DNA from: Candidatus Tayloriibacteriota bacterium
GTDB lineage: Bacteria > Patescibacteriota > Minisyncoccia > Phycocordibacterales > PALSA-1337
NCBI GenBank assembly: GCA_023269245.1
Contig: JAHFMB010000008.1
Location: 1-16,437 of the forward strand
Reading direction: 5' to 3'
DNA: 16,437 bases
In this document: piece by piece, positions 12,404 through 16,437 of the stretch
How positions within the stretch are numbered: the first letter of the stretch is position 1
How the letters are laid out: each line of letters starts with the position of its first letter
The notes under the pieces: model-generated
Seen by the model: the letters and a program-made list of their open reading frames with translations, nothing else
What the model was told of the DNA's origin: nothing
The model's database searches: none
Made by a program: the position numbers and the translations under genes

Positions 12404-13180
12404 ATGATATTTATTTCCACTTTATATAAAACTATCCTTGACGCTCTCTTCCCCCTTTCCTGGGCAGAATACGAAATGCTTTCCTTGTCACCTGAAGATG
12501 CGTTGGGAAAATTACCGCCGGCACCGGATTATTCAGGATTGGCAGTTGATATGCCCAATGCACAATCGGTGTTTGCGTATAAAGACGAACGTGTAGCGAA
12601 AATGATTTGGCACATCAAGTACAAAAAGTCGGCACATGCAGTACAAATTGGTGGGTATGCACTGTGGAAAAGACTCGTGACGACCGCCGCAGGTGTCAGG
12701 AGAGCAGTTTTGCGGGACACGCCGTCGACCTCTGCTGAGGTCGCGGCTGGTTCTCCTTCGCCTTCGCTCAGTCCGAAGCGTCCCGAAAACTCTCTCCCTC
12801 CACCTGCGGCGGTCGTAATACCGATGCCCATAACAAATCGCCGACGTAAAGAGCGCGGGTACAACCAGTGCGAATTACTTACGGACGAGATGGAGAGACT
12901 TGAACAGACCAACGACTATTCACGATTTACTGTACGGAAAGACATTCTATTTCGCACGCATCATGCGACACGTCAGACATTGAAAGGTCGCCATGAGCGT
13001 GTTGAAAGTGCCAAAGGAATCTTTGGGGTACGTAGAAATGTGATTACTCCCGAATTATTGCGGGCCAAAATTATTGTGATAGACGACGTAATTACCACAG
13101 GAAGTACTATGTACGAGGCAATTGAGACACTGGGAGCGGCCGGATTTTCTGATGTGGGTGCAATTTCCTTGGCGCACTAA
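12404..13180 (+). CDS. comF: ComF-family phosphoribosyltransferase with an inserted linker
   Basis: A 258-residue ComF protein. Family marks are KMIWHIKYKKSAHAVQIGGYALW (about 66-88), VVIPMPITNRRRKERGYNQCELL (137-159), RQTLKGRHERVESAKGIF, and the PRPP loop IIVIDDVITTGST (223-235), all in the right order. ComF is needed for natural transformation in several bacteria; its exact reaction is unknown. The usual N-terminal zinc-binding CxxC pairs are missing, although LFPLSW recalls the 'LFP' preceding them. Residues 93-138 are a Pro/Ser/Ala-rich insert encoded by a 137-bp palindromic element; the frame is kept, so the gene may still be functional. Its position divergent from the pilus operon suggests that the pilus takes part in DNA uptake. 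The ATG at 12404 is chosen for its -10; 12383 is the alternative. Confidence 0.85.
   Translation: MIFISTLYKTILDALFPLSWAEYEMLSLSPEDALGKLPPAPDYSGLAVDMPNAQSVFAYKDERVAKMIWHIKYKKSAHAVQIGGYALWKRLVTTAAGVRRAVLRDTPSTSAEVAAGSPSPSLSPKRPENSLPPPAAVVIPMPITNRRRKERGYNQCELLTDEMERLEQTNDYSRFTVRKDILFRTHHATRQTLKGRHERVESAKGIFGVRRNVITPELLRAKIIVIDDVITTGSTMYEAIETLGAAGFSDVGAISLAH
12680..12816. repeat. 137-bp palindromic element inserted in comF
   Basis: The outer 16 bases (12680-12695, ACGACCGCCGCAGGTG) are the exact reverse complement of 12801-12816. The pairing continues inward with small bulges through AGAGCAGTTTTGCGGGAC on the left and GTCCCGAAAACTCTCT on the right. The centre holds two further hairpins: GCCG-T-CGACCTC / GAGGTCG-CGGC (12721-12747) and CTTCG / CGAAG (12762-12778). 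It therefore folds as a long stem with a branched head. It is translated as the Pro/Ser-rich insert of ComF. It resembles REP or MITE-like elements that tolerate coding insertion; no family is recognised. Confidence 0.8.
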
Positions 13181-13235
13181 GACTCCACGCCAGAATTTCC
13201 GACCGGACCTAAGGCACTCTTCATACTCAGCAAAC

Positions 13236-13263
13236 AAAAAGTGACTAAATCCTCGTCACTTTT
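13236..13263 (-). terminator. Terminator between convergent comF and the EEP gene
   Basis: Stem AAAAGTGAC / GTCACTTTT (13237-13245 with 13255-13263, nine-base loop). On the minus strand it overlaps the EEP stop codon and is followed by TTTTTGTTT, a good intrinsic terminator. On the plus strand the T-run is short, so it may also end comF transcripts less efficiently. Confidence 0.8.
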
Positions 13264-13999
13264 ACCATTCAAGGATGAGTGGACAATGATCCGAGACCAG
13301 ATCGGGCAAGACATTGAAACTCTTCACTGAAATGTCCCTGCTCACAAATATAAAGTCGGCGTATCGTTCTGATTTTTTGTAGAGCTCATTACGCGTCGCT
13401 GTGATGCCATATTCTCGTATCAGATTACGCGCATCTTTTTCAATAACACGTGTGCTCTCGGTCTCAAGAGTCATATTAAAGTCACCTGCCAAGATGAACG
13501 GCCCATCAATTGACTCCAAAAACGTACTAATAATACGGGCCTGCGCTAGGCGTTCCGGACAATCTATTTTCGTCGGGCTATGAAAGCCGTGAAGATTCAT
13601 AACGGTGACATCCCTGTCCGGCACAGCCAGTGTAACCCACTGCATCTTGCGTGTATGGTCCATTGTCGGATGATTCCAATCCATAGCATCATTTCGATAG
13701 ATATACACTTCCCCAGAATCTAGTATAGGGAGGTTTTTCTTTATAAAGCACGCAATCCCGTATATACCATCATGAACCGAACAAAAGACTCCCGTGTGGC
13801 TGGGTAGCACTTTTTCAAGAGTTTGAAAGATGTCCGGGTTTGGATTCTTGATATTAGTAAGATTGGTGTAAGCACCTGATTCTCCATTGCTAAAAATTTC
13901 CTGAAAACAAAAAACATCCGCGTCTTTGTGTAATACGACAAAATCGGTGAATGCAGTGCCCATTCTTCCTCCCCACGCGTTGAGACACACCAGTTTCAT
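13262..13999 (-). CDS. Endonuclease/exonuclease/phosphatase (EEP) family protein
   Basis: A 245-residue protein of the DNase I-like EEP superfamily of metal-dependent phosphodiesterases. The motifs appear in order: KLVCLNAWG (metal-site Asn7), DVFCFQEI (catalytic Glu34), VTVMNLHGFH, FILAGDFNM (Asp/Asn pair), and SDHCPL (general base His238) near the C-terminus. There is no signal peptide or membrane segment, so it should be cytoplasmic. The substrate could be nucleic acid, a phosphoinositide-like molecule or another phosphodiester; the sequence does not say which. The start codon lies one base after the tyrS stop (TAA-A-ATG), indicating translational coupling and a two-gene operon. No functional link between the two is evident. 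Confidence 0.85.
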   Translation of the reverse strand: MKLVCLNAWGGRMGTAFTDFVVLHKDADVFCFQEIFSNGESGAYTNLTNIKNPNPDIFQTLEKVLPSHTGVFCSVHDGIYGIACFIKKNLPILDSGEVYIYRNDAMDWNHPTMDHTRKMQWVTLAVPDRDVTVMNLHGFHSPTKIDCPERLAQARIISTFLESIDGPFILAGDFNMTLETESTRVIEKDARNLIREYGITATRNELYKKSERYADFIFVSRDISVKSFNVLPDLVSDHCPLILEW

Positions 14000-14000
14000 T

Positions 14001-15215
14001 TTATATAACCACCTTTACGAACCTCCTCTTCCCGATCTTGAGCACCATCGTTTTCGCGGGCTTGAAATTTGGATCAGAAATCTTCTCATCGTCTTCGGTT
14101 TTGACGCCGCCACCACCAATAAGCCTCCTCCATTCTGCTTTTGAAGGGATGACCCCAGCCTTCACAAGCACTTCAGCGAGAGAATCGGCGACAGTGTATG
14201 TTACTTCTTGAATCTCATCAGGAACCCCTCCTTTTGCAAAGGTCACGTTGAAAGAATTTTCAGCCTTTCGTGCAGCCTCTTCTCCATGATATATTTTTGT
14301 GATTTCAAAAGCTAATTTAGCCTTTACGTTTCGAGGATTAACCTTCTGGGCTGCAAGATCTTTCCTTATGACATCTATGTCGCTGAGACTAACGTACGTG
14401 CAATCAGTAAAAAGCTGTGGGATGTTTTCGTCAGGTTGAGCCATAACTTTACCATACATATCAGCACTAGAAACGTCGAGAAAAACGCCAGTTCCCAAGC
14501 TCTTGGACATCATCTTCTCTCCAGTTACCGGATTTTCCAATAATGTTGTAATAAAAACAAATTTTTCCTTGTTCTTGTATCGCTGAACAAGAGTGCGTCC
14601 AGCAAGTGCATTGAACTTTTGATCGTTGCCGCAGATCTCAATATCAACGTCCAATTGAACGCTATCATATCCCTGCATCAACGGATAAAAAAACTCGTGG
14701 ACATATATAGGCTTCTGTTCCTTAATTCTTTTCTCGAACATATCGCGTTCAAGCATGCGTTGAACAGTAAAGTTTGAGGCAAGATTCATAACATCTTCAA
14801 ATGTCATTTTGGCCAACCAATCATGGTTGTATACGACCTCAACTGGGTTAGTACCGTCCTTCAATCCAACAATCGGGGCTATTTGTTTGAGCCATGTCTT
14901 TGTGTTTTCCTGTACTTGCTCGCGAGTCAGCTGAACACGAGTAGCAGTCTTATCAGTGGGATCACCAATGCGTGCAGTAAAATCACCAATCAGAATTATT
15001 ACTTTATGACCAAGCTTTCGAAGCTTTTCGAGAACCATAAAATTGGTTGCATGACCGAGATGTAGAGCTGTACCGGTCGGATCCGCACCAATGTATATAC
15101 GCAGTTGACGACCAGACAAAAGCTCTTTCTTGAGTAGCTCTTTGGAGGGCAAGATTTCTTCTACACTTCGTTCAAGAAGCTCATTAATAAGCTTTTCGTC
15201 TATAATCGTCTTCAT
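14001..15215 (-). CDS. tyrS: Tyrosine--tRNA ligase
   Basis: A 404-residue class I aminoacyl-tRNA synthetase that charges tRNA-Tyr. The HIGH motif is HLGH (52-55) in IGADPTGTALHLGHATN. The Tyr-binding and dimer region includes YDSVQLDVDIEICGNDQKFNALAGR, and the KMSKS loop is KMMSKS (234-239). A C-terminal S4-type RNA-binding domain is visible (LAEVLVKAGVIPSKAEWRRLIGGGGVKTEDDEKISD). The length is normal for the bacterial type carrying the S4 domain. The reading frame is open far upstream, to 15425, but that part is antisense to the tRNA-Ser gene; MKTIIDEKLINELLERS is the natural N-terminus. TACTAT sits 6 bases before this ATG, again fitting a leaderless start. It is co-transcribed with the EEP gene. 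Confidence 0.96.
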   Translation of the reverse strand: MKTIIDEKLINELLERSVEEILPSKELLKKELLSGRQLRIYIGADPTGTALHLGHATNFMVLEKLRKLGHKVIILIGDFTARIGDPTDKTATRVQLTREQVQENTKTWLKQIAPIVGLKDGTNPVEVVYNHDWLAKMTFEDVMNLASNFTVQRMLERDMFEKRIKEQKPIYVHEFFYPLMQGYDSVQLDVDIEICGNDQKFNALAGRTLVQRYKNKEKFVFITTLLENPVTGEKMMSKSLGTGVFLDVSSADMYGKVMAQPDENIPQLFTDCTYVSLSDIDVIRKDLAAQKVNPRNVKAKLAFEITKIYHGEEAARKAENSFNVTFAKGGVPDEIQEVTYTVADSLAEVLVKAGVIPSKAEWRRLIGGGGVKTEDDEKISDPNFKPAKTMVLKIGKRRFVKVVI

Positions 15216-15221
15216 GACACT

Positions 15222-15227
15222 ATAGTA
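15222..15227 (-). promoter_or_regulatory. Leaderless-type -10 of tyrS
   Basis: TACTAT on the minus strand, ending 6 bases before the tyrS ATG at 15215. Same spacing as the other leaderless-type sites. Confidence 0.45.
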
Positions 15228-15314
15228 GCGTGAATTTTCCGAAAAAGAAACAGAAACGGCTAAGCTATTTTGATTAACTCCCCCTTTTGTGCAAGAATGG
15301 CACAGTATCGTTTT

Positions 15315-15401
15315 GGAGACGTGGCTGAGTGGTCGAAAGCGGCACCGTGCTAAGGTGTTAGGGGGGCAACTCCCTCGTGGGTTCGAATCCCACCGTCTCC
15401 G
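15315..15401 (+). tRNA. tRNA-Ser (anticodon GCU)
   Basis: All arms can be drawn: acceptor GGAGACG / CGTCTCC, D arm GCT...AGC, anticodon stem GCACC / GGTGT with loop GTGCTAA (anticodon GCT), a long variable arm typical of class II tRNAs (GGGGGGCAACTCCCTC), and T arm GTGGG-TTCGAAT-CCCAC. The discriminator is G, as expected for serine. The 3' CCA is not encoded. It reads AGC and AGU codons. Confidence 0.97.
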
Positions 15402-15417
15402 CAGTGAACGAGTATTA

Positions 15418-15426
15418 TGATACAAT
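15418..15426 (+). promoter_or_regulatory. Possible extended -10 of the doxX-like gene
   Basis: TGATACAAT, an extended -10, about 40 bases before the ATG at 15467, giving an A-rich leader of about 34 bases. Read-through from the tRNA gene is an alternative. Confidence 0.4.
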
Positions 15427-15466
15427 CGTTCAGTTATTACGTTATAAAAAAATAAACAAAAACAAC

Positions 15467-15862
15467 ATGACCCTGTCCCCTACAAGTAAGAACCTCGCAT
15501 TACTCGTCATCCGCATCGTTATCGGCGGTATTTTCATTTACACCGGTTGGATGAAGATTGCAGATATGGCTTCGACCATTGGCTACTTCTCATCAATGGG
15601 CATTCCTGCGTTCCTCGCCTACATCGTCGGCTATGCAGAATTCATCGGCGGCATTTTGCTCGTCATCGGTCTTTGGAACTGTCTTGCCGCATCAGTTCTG
15701 GTGATTATCATGATCGTCGCCTCGATTTTGGTCGCTATCAACTCTCCCCAAATGGTTACCGTACCGCTCGCTGTATTGGCGGCATTGCTCGGACTCATCG
15801 TTTCAGGCCCAGGTTCATGGGCAGTTCGCGGCAAGAAGAATACTACGACTCCCATCCAGTAA
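15467..15862 (+). CDS. DoxX-family membrane protein
   Basis: A 131-residue protein with four hydrophobic segments: LALLVIRIVIGGIFIYTGWMKI, IPAFLAYIVGYAEFIGGILLVIGLW, AASVLVIIMIVASILVAI, and VPLAVLAALLGLIVSGPGSW. The patterns 'R-x-x-x-G-x-x-F-x-x-x-G-x-x-K', 'G-x-x-E-x-x-G-G-x-L-L-x-x-G' and the C-terminal 'GPG' fit the DoxX family. Members are linked to redox processes and sulfur or thiol stress in some bacteria, but the biochemical role here is unknown. The frame extends upstream to 15377 inside the tRNA gene; Met at 15467 (MTLSPTSKN) is the sensible start. A strong terminator follows the gene. Confidence 0.85.
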   Translation: MTLSPTSKNLALLVIRIVIGGIFIYTGWMKIADMASTIGYFSSMGIPAFLAYIVGYAEFIGGILLVIGLWNCLAASVLVIIMIVASILVAINSPQMVTVPLAVLAALLGLIVSGPGSWAVRGKKNTTTPIQ

Positions 15863-15877
15863 TACCTTCTTTTGAAC

Positions 15878-15908
15878 AAAAAATACCGCCACATTGGCGG
15901 TATTTTTT
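15878..15908 (+). terminator. Intrinsic terminator after doxX-like gene
   Basis: A 13-bp perfect stem AAAAAATACCGCC / GGCGGTATTTTTT (15878-15890 with 15896-15908, loop ACATT), with the T-tract in the plus direction. It ends the DoxX unit 15 bases past its stop codon. Confidence 0.9.
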
Positions 15909-15939
15909 GTTGTAGGTGGTATTTGGTGAAGCTGTCCGA

Positions 15940-15945
15940 TATGAT
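15940..15945 (+). promoter_or_regulatory. Leaderless-type -10 of the mutY-like gene
   Basis: TATGAT ending 6 bases before the ATG at 15952, just after the DoxX terminator. No -35 is clear. Confidence 0.5.
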
Positions 15946-15951
15946 ACGGGC

Positions 15952-16437
15952 ATGGAAGGCTTTAAAAAGACCATATGGTCATTCTACAGAGTACATCGCC
16001 GTGACATGCCGTGGCGCACTGATACGCGCCCCTATTATGTTGTCGTCTCAGAAATTATGCTCCAACAGACGCAGGTTCATCGTGTCTTGAACAAATTCGA
16101 ATCATTTATAAAACGTTTTCCTGATTGGTCATCGCTCGCCCACGCTACAACAAGGGATGTCCTTGCTGAATGGTCGGGCCTCGGCTACAATCGCCGTGCA
16201 CTTTTTTTGAAGCGAATCGCTGAAACGATTACGAATGGCGGAAAATCGGCTGGCACATTACCGAATTCTTTTGACGAATTGCGCGCGCTTCCAGGAATCG
16301 GCCCCAACACCGCCGGATCAATTCTCGCCTTTGCTTATAATGTCCCCTTCCCTTTTATTGAAACAAATATCCGGTCTGTGTTTATCCATTTCTTTTTTCC
16401 CGAAATAGAAAAACGTGAAGGAAAGAAAGCTTGTAAG
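15952..16437 (+). CDS. mutY: A/G-specific adenine glycosylase (MutY-like), 5' part
   Basis: The first 162 residues of a HhH-GPD DNA glycosylase; the gene continues past the window end. MutY removes adenine mispaired with 8-oxoguanine. Visible marks are MPWR (19-22), PYYVVVSEIMLQQTQVHRV with the catalytic Glu34, LAEWSGLGYNRRA, the helix-hairpin-helix LPGIGPNTAGSI (113-124), and FIETNIRSVFIHFFFP. In classical MutY the last segment carries the conserved Asp (as in 'DGN'); here Glu137 stands in that place, followed by TN. The iron-sulfur Cys cluster expected near the C-terminus is outside the window. 'ETNIR' variants also recall archaeal-type relatives acting on T/G mismatches, so the exact specificity is open. 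Confidence 0.85.
   Translation, partial: MEGFKKTIWSFYRVHRRDMPWRTDTRPYYVVVSEIMLQQTQVHRVLNKFESFIKRFPDWSSLAHATTRDVLAEWSGLGYNRRALFLKRIAETITNGGKSAGTLPNSFDELRALPGIGPNTAGSILAFAYNVPFPFIETNIRSVFIHFFFPEIEKREGKKACK

Noticed and set aside
12529..12912. Minus-strand open frame of 127 codons inside comF
   Set aside because: Shadow of comF that includes the palindromic element; no own signals.
15271..15293. Promoter of the tRNA-Ser gene (TTGATT, 17 bases, AAGAAT)
   Set aside because: Spacing is good but the -10 is weak, and no independent support is available.
15216..15425. N-terminal extension of tyrS by 70 codons
   Set aside because: The extension is antisense to the tRNA-Ser gene, and TyrRS homologues begin near the Met at 15215.

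Overview
The window looks like a chromosomal segment of a Patescibacteria (CPR) bacterium, probably of the Parcubacteria group. The grounds are the gene set and its style: a compact cluster for a type IV pilus with no outer-membrane secretin, CPR-like prepilins, intergenic gaps of a few bases, no clear Shine-Dalgarno sequences, and the standard genetic code (TGA serves as a stop). The lineage is an inference from gene content; no marker such as 16S rRNA is present.

About three quarters of the window (302-12280, all minus strand) is one type IV pilus locus. In transcription order it holds pilM (cytoplasmic actin-like scaffold), pilN and pilO (inner-membrane alignment proteins), a small PilP-like membrane protein, pilB (extension ATPase), a stand-alone CheY-like receiver, pilT (retraction ATPase), pilC (platform protein), pilA (probable major pilin), a second GspG-like pilin, pilD (prepilin peptidase) and four minor prepilins of FimT/GspH, PilW/GspJ, PilV/GspI and PilX/GspK type. 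Together these would form a complete pilus machine for a cell with a single membrane. Downstream on the same strand is the beginning of ligA, cut by the window edge.

Divergent from pilM is comF, a competence-associated phosphoribosyltransferase whose centre is occupied by a 137-bp palindromic element translated in frame. It converges on a tyrS - endonuclease/exonuclease/phosphatase pair on the minus strand. The right end, on the plus strand, carries tRNA-Ser(GCU), a DoxX-like membrane protein, a strong terminator and the start of a mutY-like glycosylase that runs off the edge.

The most notable regulatory signal is that many genes have a -10 hexamer ending exactly 6 bases before the ATG (7 for the FimT-like gene), the arrangement expected for leaderless mRNAs. 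It recurs at ligA, the FimT-like gene, the second pilin, pilC, the receiver, comF, tyrS and mutY, and more weakly at pilM and pilO. pilA and pilN instead share a composite upstream module: GGCTCCGC, a gap, GCGGGTTATMCACA (containing a DnaA-box sequence), then an extended -10 TGCTATAAT. Three unexplained inverted-repeat structures also stand out: a perfect 30-bp inverted repeat between pilM and pilN, the palindrome inside comF, and a doubled 14-nt hairpin before pilT.
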